This document shows positions 1 through 6,894 of a stretch of DNA of 14,862 bases, one piece after another. The stretch comes from an uncultured Bacteroidales bacterium. GTDB lineage: Bacteria; Bacteroidota; Bacteroidia; Bacteroidales; P3. The notes under the pieces are model-generated. The model was not told the DNA's origin. It saw nothing but the letters and a program-made list of their open reading frames with translations, and did not search any database. Each line of letters begins with the position of its first letter. Within the stretch, counting starts at the first letter, position 1. Made by a program: the position numbers and the translations under genes. Where the stretch lies: contig ONOZ01000066.1 in NCBI GenBank assembly GCA_900319595.1, positions 1 through 14,862 on the forward strand, in the 5' to 3' direction.

Positions 1-334
1 AAGTCTCTTTGGCTGCGTTGAGTTCTGCTGTTTTCTTTTTCAGTTCCTCAACTTCTTTGTTAAAGGCTTGTTCTTTTTGTCTTAGTTTTTGTTCGTTCTG
101 AGCAACCTTATTAGTTCTCTCTCTACATTCTTTTTCATTGTCAGATTTCATTTGCAGAAATTTTTCTTTTGCTTGCAAAAGTTTTTCTTTTTTAATAATT
201 TCTGCTTTTTCTTCTGCATCCTTTAAGACGCTTTCGCTTTTCTTTAATAGAGTCCTACGCAATTTAGTGATGGATAACAATGCACCCAATCCACTAAAAG
301 CGATAGCTACAATTACATTTATTAGTATGTTCAT
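1..334 (-). CDS. rny: Ribonuclease Y, N-terminal part (cut by window edge)
   Basis: Membrane-anchored endoribonuclease that starts mRNA decay. Only the first 111 residues are in the window; the family is normally about 510-520 residues, so the KH and HD domains lie outside. Seen here: ATG at 334, a single hydrophobic segment at about residues 3-20 (NILINVIVAIAFSGLGALL), a basic stretch (KLRRTLLKK), then a long highly charged Glu/Lys/Gln coiled coil running to the edge. Anchor plus coiled coil is the known N-terminal plan of RNase Y, and zapA upstream on the same strand supports the call. The upstream spacer appears to hold a structured RNA; I found no convincing promoter directly before the ATG, so rny may depend on read-through. 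Other long coiled-coil membrane proteins are possible in principle. Confidence 0.85.
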   Translation of the reverse strand, partial: MNILINVIVAIAFSGLGALLSITKLRRTLLKKSESVLKDAEEKAEIIKKEKLLQAKEKFLQMKSDNEKECRERTNKVAQNEQKLRQKEQAFNKEVEELKKKTAELNAAKET

Positions 335-432
335 AATTTTGTTTTATCTATATTCAGCTTCTTTTGAAAGCGTTAAGATAAACTCCAAAGTTGAAAAAAT
401 AAAACAAGGCCACTTCTGTCGGGAACATTGGA

Positions 433-615
433 GTATCTGCAAAAACTCCTATATACACGTTTTGGGTTTTAAAACGGTATCAAGTCTCCGCCGCTTGATT
501 TTACTCAAGACCCATATTATTATATGGATTGGGGCCCGCTTTACCCGTTCAAATGCACCCCTTTCTATCTTTTAAACTGTTGAGTTTGCGAACTGTGATA
601 CCCGAAAGCAGATGC
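433..615 (-). ncRNA. ssrS: Probable 6S-like RNA (ssrS) in the zapA–rny spacer
   Basis: The 333 bases between zapA and rny hold no credible gene but are locally GC-richer than the other spacers. Read on the minus strand, the ends pair: GCATCTGC (615-608) with GCAGATAC (440-433), one mismatch, about 183 bases apart. Inside, CGGGTATCA (604-596) pairs with TGATACCG (482-475) with one bulge. Small hairpins lie within: CCATAT/ATATGG (512-527), CTTGA/TCAAG (494-509) and CGTTTT/AAAACG (458-476, which competes with the inner stem). A rod of about 180 bases with a large asymmetric internal loop resembles 6S RNA, the regulator that binds housekeeping RNA polymerase. 6S genes are known to adjoin zapA in Gammaproteobacteria. 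A T-rich stretch follows at about 390-402. Folding was done by eye; ends and identity are inferred. Confidence 0.55.
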
Positions 616-667
616 AGCCCTATATTTCCTTTATATTTCAAAAAACTATATTACCTCTTGTTACTTT

Positions 668-970
668 TTAGTTTAAATTAGAAGAAAGTAAATTATTTAT
701 ACTATGTAGTTTCTCCAAATCACTATTAGACAAATTAGCTTCTTCTATTTTTTGTTCGTTTGTTAGAGCAATTAGTGTGTTTTCTAATAGAGCCATTGCC
801 AAGAGGTCTTGCTTATCTCTATAAACAGCACCTTTTGCTGCATATTTCTGCACGGATTTTTCTATTGTCTGACCTGCCTTGCGATAGATTTCTTCATCTT
901 GTCGCTTTACCTTAACATAATAAGGTCTTTGCAGAATTTCTATATTTATTGTCAAACTATTTTCATTCAT
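668..970 (-). CDS. zapA: Cell division protein ZapA
   Basis: Small cytoplasmic protein that binds and cross-links FtsZ filaments at the division ring. The 100 residues match the family's plan: an N-terminal beta-rich head (about residues 1-30: LTINIEILQRPYYVKV, then EEIYRKAGQTI) with the typical run of helix residues, the family-like 'YRDKQDLLAMALL' segment at about 51-63, and a C-terminal helical tail. ATG at 970 lies inside the end of the upstream coiled-coil gene (8-base overlap, ATGAATGA), so translation is probably coupled. It shares the promoter at 1297-1327 with that gene. The 6S-like spacer and rny follow on the same strand. Confidence 0.88.
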   Translation of the reverse strand: MNENSLTINIEILQRPYYVKVKRQDEEIYRKAGQTIEKSVQKYAAKGAVYRDKQDLLAMALLENTLIALTNEQKIEEANLSNSDLEKLHSINNLLSSNLN

Positions 971-1259
971 TATCCCGCGAAATTATTGAAATACTTCTGT
1001 TTATTTGTTTCAACAAGTCATTTATCAGTTTCTTACTTTCAGCAAAATCTGAATTGTTATTTATTATATTTGTTAAGTTATTAGTTTGTTTTTCTTCTTT
1101 CAATATCCGATTTTCGTTCACTAAATCCATCACCTGCGACTGCAAAAGTGAAATCTCCTTATCCTTTTCTATCAATTTTTCCTTCAAAGATTTCTTATCT
1201 GCAACCAATTGTCTGACTTTCCAATCAATATCATCTATTATTTTACCTAACTCCGACAC
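963..1259 (-). CDS. Small coiled-coil protein upstream of zapA
   Basis: I do not recognise a named family. From a GTG start at 1259 it is 98 residues, nearly all predicted helix: residues about 1-60 are rich in Glu/Lys/Leu with heptad-like spacing (KSLKEKLIEKDKEISLL, then VMDLVNENRILKEE). An Asn/Thr-rich break follows (NNLTNIINNN) and a short second helix. No signal peptide or membrane segment. The open frame reaches a TTG at 1292, but the promoter's -7 box ends at 1297, so transcription should start at about 1290 and the TTG would be at or before the RNA start; GTG 1259 is the first plausible downstream start. It overlaps zapA by 8 bases. A ZapB-like role beside ZapA at the division ring is a reasonable guess from size, coiled coil and coupling; no sequence homology to ZapB can be shown by eye. 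Confidence 0.75.
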   Translation of the reverse strand: MSELGKIIDDIDWKVRQLVADKKSLKEKLIEKDKEISLLQSQVMDLVNENRILKEEKQTNNLTNIINNNSDFAESKKLINDLLKQINRSISIISRDNE

Positions 1260-1296
1260 AACAAAGCAACTTATAAAAAAATCGGTTTTCAACTTG

Positions 1297-1327
1297 CAAA
1301 GTTAATACAATTATTTATAAATTCAAA
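1297..1327 (-). promoter_or_regulatory. Promoter of the coiled-coil–zapA operon
   Basis: On the minus strand: -33 box TTTG (1327-1324), exactly 19 bases, then -7 box TAACTTTG (1304-1297), a full match to the Bacteroidota consensus TTTG/TAnnTTTG. Transcription should begin near 1290, giving a leader of about 30 bases to the GTG at 1259. Confidence 0.8.
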
Positions 1328-1345
1328 AGAATAATAGAAAATTTT

Positions 1346-2554
1346 TTAAAACAAAGGCAAATCGTGTCCCATCTTATCCTTTTTGGTTTTCAAATAATTG
1401 AAGTCGTATTCGTTAGGTTCTATAACCACAGGTACGGTTTCTACAATTTTTATTCCAAATCCTTCCAAACCAACTCGTTTCAAGGGATTATTAGTCATCA
1501 AACGAATTCGTGTAGCCCCCATATCTCTAAGAATTTGAGCACCTATGCCGTAATTTCTCTCATCTGCTTTAAAACCAAGTGCCAAATTAGCTTGCACAGT
1601 ATCCATACCCTCTTCTTGTAGTTTGTACGCATGCAGTTTGTTTATCAAGCCAATGCCACGACCCTCCTGATTCATGTAAATAACCATACCTTGCCCTTCT
1701 TTTTCTATTTGTTGCATAGCCGTATGTAGTTGGTCGCCACAATCACAACGCATAGAACCGAAAATATCTCCCGTCGCACAGCAGGAATGTATCCTTACAA
1801 GTACAGGTTCGTCCTTCTGCCATTCTCCCTTTTTGATAACAAGGTGGGTCAAGCCGTCATTGATTTGTCTATAAGCAATCAAATGAAAATGTCCCCATTT
1901 CGTAGGAAAATCAACCTCCTCATGTTTTTCAATTAAAGTCTCTTTATTTAAACGATATGCAATAAGGTCAGCAATAGATATTATTTTCATATTATGCTTT
2001 TGGGCAAATTCCATAAGGAAAGGTAATCTTGCCATCGTACCATCATCGTCCATTATTTCCATCAATGCACCTGCTGGTTGTAAGCCTGCTAAACGGCACA
2101 AATCTACAACAGCCTCTGTGTGTCCTGCACGTTTTAATACTCCCTCATCTTGTGCGTAAAGAGGATTTATATGTCCTGGTCTGCCAAAATCACTTGCCTT
2201 TGCATTAGGGTCTGCTAAGTGTCTAATAGTTGCACATCTGTCATAAATAGAAACACCAGTGGAGCAGCCTTCAAGTTTATCTATCGTAACAGTGAAAGGG
2301 GTTCCCAGCACAGATGTATTATCCGTTACTTGATGAGGTAGATTTAATTCTTTGCAACGTGATATTGTTATAGGCGTACAAAGAACTCCGCGTGCATTTT
2401 TTAGCATAAAATTCACCTGTTCAGGAGTTATTTTTTCGGCGGCAATAACCAAATCACCTTCATTTTCTCTATCTTCGTCATCTACAACTATTACAAATTT
2501 GCCTTGCCTTATATCTTCAATGGCTTCTTCTATTGTATTCAGTTTTGTATCCAT
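1346..2554 (-). CDS. ribBA: Bifunctional DHBP synthase / GTP cyclohydrolase II (RibBA)
   Basis: Makes both riboflavin precursors: the N-terminal RibB domain (about residues 1-200) converts ribulose 5-phosphate to 3,4-dihydroxy-2-butanone 4-phosphate, and the C-terminal RibA domain (about 205-402) opens GTP to the pyrimidine precursor. RibB shows DDEDRENEGD (25-34) and 'GRPGHINPL'. RibA shows HSCCATGD and RCDCGDQL; the zinc ligands are Cys259, Cys270 and Cys272, spaced as in E. coli RibA (11 and 2), followed by 'EGRGIGL'. At 402 residues it is the usual bifunctional length and both domains look intact. The frame extends four codons upstream to a TTG (2566), but the ATG at 2554 precedes the conserved 'KLNTIEEAIEDI' and is preferred. 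Transcribed from a promoter at 2605-2635, with a leader of about 43 bases that has no room for an FMN riboswitch. Divergent from the cluster holding ribE. Confidence 0.95.
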   Translation of the reverse strand: MDTKLNTIEEAIEDIRQGKFVIVVDDEDRENEGDLVIAAEKITPEQVNFMLKNARGVLCTPITISRCKELNLPHQVTDNTSVLGTPFTVTIDKLEGCSTGVSIYDRCATIRHLADPNAKASDFGRPGHINPLYAQDEGVLKRAGHTEAVVDLCRLAGLQPAGALMEIMDDDGTMARLPFLMEFAQKHNMKIISIADLIAYRLNKETLIEKHEEVDFPTKWGHFHLIAYRQINDGLTHLVIKKGEWQKDEPVLVRIHSCCATGDIFGSMRCDCGDQLHTAMQQIEKEGQGMVIYMNQEGRGIGLINKLHAYKLQEEGMDTVQANLALGFKADERNYGIGAQILRDMGATRIRLMTNNPLKRVGLEGFGIKIVETVPVVIEPNEYDFNYLKTKKDKMGHDLPLF

Positions 2555-2600
2555 TATTTCAATCAATTAAAAAATATACAACTTAATATTTATAAAATAT

Positions 2601-2631
2601 TTTGCAAAGATAAGAAAATTTTGTATCTTTG
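2601..2631 (+). promoter_or_regulatory. Promoter of the exporter–peptidase–ribE cluster
   Basis: TTTG (2601-2604), exactly 19 bases, TATCTTTG (2624-2631): a perfect Bacteroidota promoter on the plus strand. Transcription should start near 2638, about 34 bases before the ATG at 2672. Overlaps the ribBA promoter completely. Confidence 0.8.
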
Positions 2632-2634
2632 CAA
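2602..2634. repeat. Inverted repeat forming a two-way promoter
   Basis: TTGCAAAGATA (2602-2612) and its exact complement TATCTTTGCAA (2624-2634) flank an 11-base AT-rich spacer. Each arm carries the -7 box for one strand and, reversed, most of the -33 box for the other, so the ribBA and exporter promoters are superimposed. Confidence 0.85.
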
Positions 2635-2635
2635 C
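2605..2635 (-). promoter_or_regulatory. ribBA promoter
   Basis: On the minus strand: -33 box GTTG (2635-2632; one base off TTTG), 19 bases, -7 box TATCTTTG (2612-2605). Predicted start of transcription is near 2598, about 43 bases before the ribBA ATG. It shares the same DNA as the opposite-strand promoter. Confidence 0.75.
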
Positions 2636-2671
2636 TTAAAACTACTAAAAATATAGATATAAATTTATTAG

Positions 2672-3316
2672 ATGGGAGTATTTCATATTGTAACACAGGG
2701 GATTTTATTTGGTTTGACGTTATCGTTTATGGTAGGTCCTGCTTTCTTTAAACTAATTCAAACAAGTATTTCTCAAGGTTTCCGTTCTTCATCTCATTTA
2801 GCAATAGGAATTTCTTTGAGTGATATACTAATGGTTTTTGTTGCGTGGTATGGTTTATCTTCTATGTTTGAAACTCGCTCGGCACAAAAAATAATTTCTA
2901 TAGTAGGCGGTATTGTGATAATAATATTTGGTTTATATACAGCAAATAAACGTCATATTTCACCCACAAAGGGACATTCTTTAATCAAAGAGAGCAGTAT
3001 TAGATTAAAATACTTAGGACAAGGCTTTTTATTCAATATTGCAAATCCTGGAACGTGGTTATTTTGGCTTATACCTATTGGTTTGGCAAATGCTTATGCA
3101 AAACGCTCGGAGCAGATTATATTCCTTGCTAGTATATTATTGACAAATTTTTGTATGGATATAATAAAATGTGCTATCAGTAATGAATTGAAGAAGTTTT
3201 TGACTGATAATGTTATTACAATCATCAATAGAGTTGTTGGGACGATACTTATTGTTTTTGGATTGTATCTTGCAATCTCCTCATTCCTACCTGAAAAAAT
3301 GGTAATCAGTATCTAA
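2672..3316 (+). CDS. LysE/RhtB-type inner-membrane exporter
   Basis: Probable amino-acid or metabolite efflux permease. The 214 residues form about six hydrophobic segments (roughly 8-28, 40-62, 67-88, 113-133, 145-165, 185-208), the size and topology of LysE/RhtB translocators. Family-like features are the N-terminal 'GLTLSFMVGPAFFKLIQTSISQG', with its conserved Gly-Pro after the first segment, and 'GFLFNIANPGTWLFWL' at the start of the fourth. Substrate cannot be read from the sequence. It is the first gene after the plus-strand promoter; the next gene starts 72 bases downstream after a tandem-repeat array. Lying head to head with ribBA and upstream of ribE, it may be co-expressed with riboflavin synthesis, but that does not show that it carries a flavin. 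Confidence 0.82.
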   Translation: MGVFHIVTQGILFGLTLSFMVGPAFFKLIQTSISQGFRSSSHLAIGISLSDILMVFVAWYGLSSMFETRSAQKIISIVGGIVIIIFGLYTANKRHISPTKGHSLIKESSIRLKYLGQGFLFNIANPGTWLFWLIPIGLANAYAKRSEQIIFLASILLTNFCMDIIKCAISNELKKFLTDNVITIINRVVGTILIVFGLYLAISSFLPEKMVISI

Positions 3317-3321
3317 AAAAC

Positions 3322-3384
3322 TAATCACAAGTAAAAATTTGATAATTAGCGATAAAAATTTGTTAATCACCGAAATAAATAAAT
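3322..3384 (+). repeat. Three 21-base tandem repeats before the S9 peptidase gene
   Basis: Three units start at 3322, 3343 and 3364 with TAATCACAAG, TAATTAGCGA and TAATCACCGA. Each is followed by an A/T-only tail (AAAAATTTG in the first two). The period is exactly 21 bases, about two helical turns. The array fills nearly the whole spacer and ends four bases before the ATG at 3389. The same units recur at 7331-7393 and, singly, at 12443-12462. I see no -7/-33 promoter or clear hairpin here. Confidence 0.7.
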
Positions 3385-3388
3385 TAGT

Positions 3389-5395
3389 ATGAAGAAGTGT
3401 TTTTTTATAGTAGCGTTATTTTTCGTTACAATCACAATTGGCTTTGCTCAAAACAAATTAGATATTGAGCATTTGATGGACGGGACTTATAGAATGAAGA
3501 TAAATGTTTATAGTCCGCAATTTGAAGATAATGATTCCTATTCTTACTATGATAGCAAGTGGCAAAAGCACATTGTGGATAAGAAAGGCAACGACAAGAT
3601 AGTAGAGGACAAAAAAGAGGAGCCTATCAAAGATGCTAAATTTTTGGAAACGACTGGCAACAAGAAAGCATACATCAAAGAAAACAATCTTTTTGTAAAT
3701 GATAACGGCGAGGAAAAACAAATAACCTTTGATGGCGATAGTCTTAATATAATTATTGGTCAGAGTGTGCATAGAAATGAGTTTGGCATTGAGAAAGGAT
3801 TGTTTTTTTCTAAAAATGGCAATTACCTTGCGTACTATCGTATGGATCAATCTATGGTTGAGAACTATCCTTTGGTAAATACATTGGAAAGACAAGCCAA
3901 ACATACTCCTATTAAGTATCCTATGGCAGGTATGAAGTCGCACGAAGTAGAAGTTTGGATATATGATTTTGCTAATCAAAAGAAAGTATGTTTGAAAACG
4001 AGAAAAGATAACAGCGTTGAGCAAAGGGAAAATTATTTGACTAATATTTGTTTCTCACCTGACGAAAAAACAGTTTATATTCAGAAACTTAATCGTAAGC
4101 AGAACCATATGTGGTTGGAGGCTTATTGCTCTAAAACAGGTAATTTGAAAAGAGTTTTATTTGAAGAAGTATCTAATAAATATGTTGAGCCAGAACACCC
4201 ATTGACATTCTTGCCTAACGATAATAGCAAGTTTCTTTATTTTTCAGAAAAGGATTCTTGGCAACACCTTTACATATATGACACCTTGGGAAAGGAGATT
4301 AAACAACTTACTAAGGGCAATTGGATTGTTAATGATATAGTTGGATTCAATGATAAGGGGACAATAGTTTATATTTACGCAACGAAAGACTCTCCGTTGC
4401 AAAGGAATCTTTATGCTGTCAATATTAAAGACGGCAAGATGCAGAGAATCACACTTGACCACGGCACCCATACGGTTGTATTTAATAAAAAAGGTACTCG
4501 TTTCATAGATTCGTATTCTTCTACCGATGTTGCTTATCGTGTTGTGTTACGTAATGAAAAAGGGGAGATAATTAAAGAATTGGATAGGGCAGAAGATCCA
4601 TTTGATAAGATAAGTAACAAACCTATTATTACTATAGATTCGCTTGTTGCTAATGATGGTACAATTCTTTACACCCGTATGATTAAGCCAAAGAATTTTA
4701 ATCCAAATAAAAAGTATCCTGTGATAGTTTATGTGTATGGAGGACCTCATGCTCAGTTGATTACGGATTATTGGACGGCTGGAGCAGGTAATTTTTTGCC
4801 ATATCTTGCCACCCAAGACTATATTGTTTGGACTATGGATTCTCGTGGCAGTGCTAATAGGGGATATGAGTTTGAGAGTGCTATATGGCATAATTGTGGA
4901 GAGAAAGAAATTGAAGATCAGATGTTAGGAATAAAATATTTGCAGTCGCTTCCATATGTTGATAGCGAAAGAATTGGAGTTGATGGTTGGAGTTACGGCG
5001 GTTTTATGACATTAGGTTTAACTCTTCGCAACCCAGGGACATTCAAAGTTGCAACTGCAGGCGGTCCTGTTATTGATTGGAAATGGTATGAGGTAATGTA
5101 TGGCGAAAGATATATGGGAACGCCAGAGGATAACGAAGATGGTTACAACAATTCTTCACTTCTTTCTTATATTGACAATATTCCAGATGATGTTCGCATA
5201 CTTATTATGCAAGGCTATCAAGATAATACAGTTTTACCGCAACATTCTTTGGAATTTATTCGTCATTGCGTGGAGAAAAAGAAAAATGTGGATTACTTTA
5301 TGTATACTAACCACGAGCATAACGTAAGAGGCAAAGATAGAGTGGAATTATACAAAAAGATATTTCAATATTACGAGGACTATTTAAAAAGATAA
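3389..5395 (+). CDS. Secreted S9 family dipeptidyl-peptidase (DPP IV-like)
   Basis: Serine exopeptidase expected in the periplasm, removing dipeptides (or tripeptides) from peptide N-termini. 668 residues: signal peptide (about 1-20, ending GFAQ), an eight-bladed propeller-like region (about 60-420), then an alpha/beta hydrolase domain (about 435-668). The catalytic triad is clear: Ser535 in GWSYGGF, Asp612 in GYQDNTV, His644 in NHEHNV. Spacings of 77 and 32 match S9B enzymes. 'YVYGGPHAQ' supplies the oxyanion-hole Tyr. The place where DPP IV carries its Glu-Glu pair appears to be HRNEFGI (Glu131), with only one Glu, so DPP IV versus tripeptidyl specificity is open. ribE starts 4 bases after its stop, so they are probably co-transcribed. 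Asaccharolytic Bacteroidota rely on such enzymes to take up peptides. Confidence 0.93.
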   Translation: MKKCFFIVALFFVTITIGFAQNKLDIEHLMDGTYRMKINVYSPQFEDNDSYSYYDSKWQKHIVDKKGNDKIVEDKKEEPIKDAKFLETTGNKKAYIKENNLFVNDNGEEKQITFDGDSLNIIIGQSVHRNEFGIEKGLFFSKNGNYLAYYRMDQSMVENYPLVNTLERQAKHTPIKYPMAGMKSHEVEVWIYDFANQKKVCLKTRKDNSVEQRENYLTNICFSPDEKTVYIQKLNRKQNHMWLEAYCSKTGNLKRVLFEEVSNKYVEPEHPLTFLPNDNSKFLYFSEKDSWQHLYIYDTLGKEIKQLTKGNWIVNDIVGFNDKGTIVYIYATKDSPLQRNLYAVNIKDGKMQRITLDHGTHTVVFNKKGTRFIDSYSSTDVAYRVVLRNEKGEIIKELDRAEDPFDKISNKPIITIDSLVANDGTILYTRMIKPKNFNPNKKYPVIVYVYGGPHAQLITDYWTAGAGNFLPYLATQDYIVWTMDSRGSANRGYEFESAIWHNCGEKEIEDQMLGIKYLQSLPYVDSERIGVDGWSYGGFMTLGLTLRNPGTFKVATAGGPVIDWKWYEVMYGERYMGTPEDNEDGYNNSSLLSYIDNIPDDVRILIMQGYQDNTVLPQHSLEFIRHCVEKKKNVDYFMYTNHEHNVRGKDRVELYKKIFQYYEDYLKR

Positions 5396-5399
5396 TATT

Positions 5400-6008
5400 A
5401 TGTTTACAGGAATAATAGAAAGAACAGCAAAAGTTGTAAAGATAGAGCAAGAGGGTACCAATTTCCATTTTACACTTCATTGTGAGATTGCAGATGAATT
5501 GCATATAGATCAAAGTTTTGCACATGATGGTTGTTGTTTGACTGTTGTAAAATTAGATAAAGATACAAAAGAATATGTAGTTACTGCCATGAAAGAAACA
5601 ATGGACAGGACGAACCTACGCACTTGGCAAGTTGGTACAGAAGTTAATGTAGAAAGAAGTATGTTGCAGGACGGAAGATTTGATGGTCATATAGTGCAAG
5701 GGCATGTTGATAATACTGCTACATGTACTAAAATCATTGACGAGCAGGGTTCTTGGCGTTATTTCTTTACATTCAATGACAAGGAGCATATTCATGCCAC
5801 AGTTGAGAAAGGAAGTATTTGTGTTAATGGTGTTTCTTTGACGGTTGTGGATAGCAATGAAAATGACTTCTCTGTTTCGATTATTCCATATACACAGGAA
5901 CATACTAATTTCCACAATTTTAAGATTGGAACTATAGTTAATATTGAGTTTGACGTACTTGGTAAATATATAGAAAAACTTTTGCAACAGTACCTGCCAC
6001 AGAAATAG
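5400..6008 (+). CDS. ribE: Riboflavin synthase
   Basis: Last step of riboflavin synthesis: two molecules of 6,7-dimethyl-8-ribityllumazine dismutate to riboflavin and the pyrimidine diaminouracil. 202 residues (family usually about 195-220) with the tandem lumazine-binding repeats: first about 1-97 (MFTGIIE start, DGCCLTV at 43-49), second about 98-190 (GHIVQGHVD, then NGVSLTVVD). MFTGIIE is the standard N-terminus, which fixes the start at 5400. It follows the peptidase stop by 4 bases and is followed 6 bases later by the VOC gene, so the three look like one transcript. ribBA is divergent nearby; ribD and ribH are not in the window. Some genomes name this gene ribC. Confidence 0.95.
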   Translation: MFTGIIERTAKVVKIEQEGTNFHFTLHCEIADELHIDQSFAHDGCCLTVVKLDKDTKEYVVTAMKETMDRTNLRTWQVGTEVNVERSMLQDGRFDGHIVQGHVDNTATCTKIIDEQGSWRYFFTFNDKEHIHATVEKGSICVNGVSLTVVDSNENDFSVSIIPYTQEHTNFHNFKIGTIVNIEFDVLGKYIEKLLQQYLPQK

Positions 6009-6014
6009 AAGAAA

Positions 6015-6377
6015 ATGCAATTTAAAAGTTTTCTTATAGTTGTTAAAGATATAGACAAGTCCAAACGATTCTATAAAGATTTGTTTGGGCTTGATGTGGT
6101 TATAGATTATGATGGTAATGTCGTGTTGTCGTGCGGTATTGCATTACAACAAAAAGATATTTGGAATAAATTTACAGGTAAAGATATCATTCAACCCAAC
6201 AACTCTTGCGAATTATACTTTGAGGAGGAGAATTTAGAAAAATTTATAACAAAATTGGAGCAGTTATATCCTAATACGCAATATGTTAATAGGTTAATGA
6301 CTCATTCTTGGGGACAAAAAGTTGTGCGATTCTATGATTTAGATGGCAATCTTATAGAAGTAGGAACGCCAATGTAG
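6015..6377 (+). CDS. Small VOC (glyoxalase/bleomycin-resistance-like) protein
   Basis: Cytoplasmic protein of 120 residues with one full VOC module pair (beta-alpha-beta-beta-beta twice). N-terminal 'KSFLIVVKDIDKSKRFYKDLFGLDVV' is typical, as are GIALQQKDIW, the central CELYFEEENLEKF and the C-terminal 'VVRFYDLDGNLIEVGTP'. The usual first-strand metal ligand (His or Gln) is not evident, while the Glu residues at CELYF and LIEVG are present, so a metal-independent binding role or altered metal site is possible. Function unknown: lyase, dioxygenase or binding protein cannot be separated by sequence. Six bases after ribE. Its stop (6375-6377) is one base from the end of the convergent rfaE2, leaving no room for a terminator between them. 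Confidence 0.85.
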   Translation: MQFKSFLIVVKDIDKSKRFYKDLFGLDVVIDYDGNVVLSCGIALQQKDIWNKFTGKDIIQPNNSCELYFEEENLEKFITKLEQLYPNTQYVNRLMTHSWGQKVVRFYDLDGNLIEVGTPM

Positions 6378-6378
6378 T

Positions 6379-6882
6379 TTAAATTTTGTTGTTTTGTAAT
6401 ATCTTATTGACTATGTTTGTTGTAGAGTAACCATCAAGAAATTCTATAGTTTTTATTTCGCCACCTTTTGCCTTTACAACATCATAACCAACAATGTTTT
6501 CTATTTTATAGTCAGCACCTTTCACCAAAATATCAGGTTGCACGAGTTTTATCAATTCCAAAGGTGTATCTTCTTCAAACAATACTACATAATCAACGAA
6601 CGAAAAAGCCGCCAAAATATTTAATCTACTACATTGACTTTGTAAAGGGCGATTTTGTCCTTTGAGTCTTTGAATAGACGCATCTGAATTGACACCAACA
6701 ACTAATATATCTCCCTCATCTCTTGCTTTTGATAGATAATCAACATGTCCTAAGTGAATTAAATCAAAGCACCCGTTAGTAAAAACTATTTTTTTATTTT
6801 TAGCACGTGCTATCTCCAAATATTGCGAAAGAGTTTTCCAATCTACAATTTTTTTCTTGATACTCTCGTTGAACGCTCCCAT
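6379..6882 (-). CDS. rfaE2: D-glycero-beta-D-manno-heptose 1-phosphate adenylyltransferase
   Basis: Uses ATP to turn D-glycero-beta-D-manno-heptose 1-phosphate into ADP-heptose, the donor for heptose in LPS or glycans. 167 residues, equal to the C-terminal half of E. coli HldE; stand-alone versions are common outside Enterobacteria. Nucleotidyltransferase signature FTNGCFDLIHLGH at about 34-46, with His43 and His46 forming HxGH; 'VGVNSDASIQRLKG' and 'DILVKGADY' follow, and the end has the family-like 'YSTTNIVNKI'. The usual acidic stretch after 'RP' (e.g. NSEEDR) reads LQSQCSR here, a mild deviation. Starts 12 bases after panD and probably shares its promoter. The kinase half (rfaE1/hldA) is not in the window. 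Convergent with the VOC gene. Confidence 0.88.
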   Translation of the reverse strand: MGAFNESIKKKIVDWKTLSQYLEIARAKNKKIVFTNGCFDLIHLGHVDYLSKARDEGDILVVGVNSDASIQRLKGQNRPLQSQCSRLNILAAFSFVDYVVLFEEDTPLELIKLVQPDILVKGADYKIENIVGYDVVKAKGGEIKTIEFLDGYSTTNIVNKILQNNKI

Positions 6883-6894
6883 ATTTTACAAACA

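Noticed and set aside
138..575. 145-residue plus-strand open frame
   Set aside because: Antisense to rny and the 6S-like region; the sequence is low-complexity Phe/Ser-rich then random, and the minus strand explains the DNA better.
963..1305. Plus-strand frames of 91 and 118 residues over the zapA region
   Set aside because: Hydrophobic, Phe/Ser-rich shadows of the coiled-coil and zapA genes on the opposite strand.
2555..2671. FMN riboswitch before ribBA or the exporter gene
   Set aside because: Predicted leaders are only about 34-43 bases, and none of the conserved FMN-element sequence or folding is present.
3317..3388. Promoter for the S9 peptidase within the repeat array
   Set aside because: TTTG words follow AAAAA tails but no TAnnTTTG box occurs and no -33 box is correctly spaced; the gene is more simply read from the promoter at 2601-2631.
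3458..4891. Minus-strand frames inside the S9 peptidase gene
   Set aside because: The plus frame has a signal peptide, full domain order and catalytic triad; the antisense frames show no family features.
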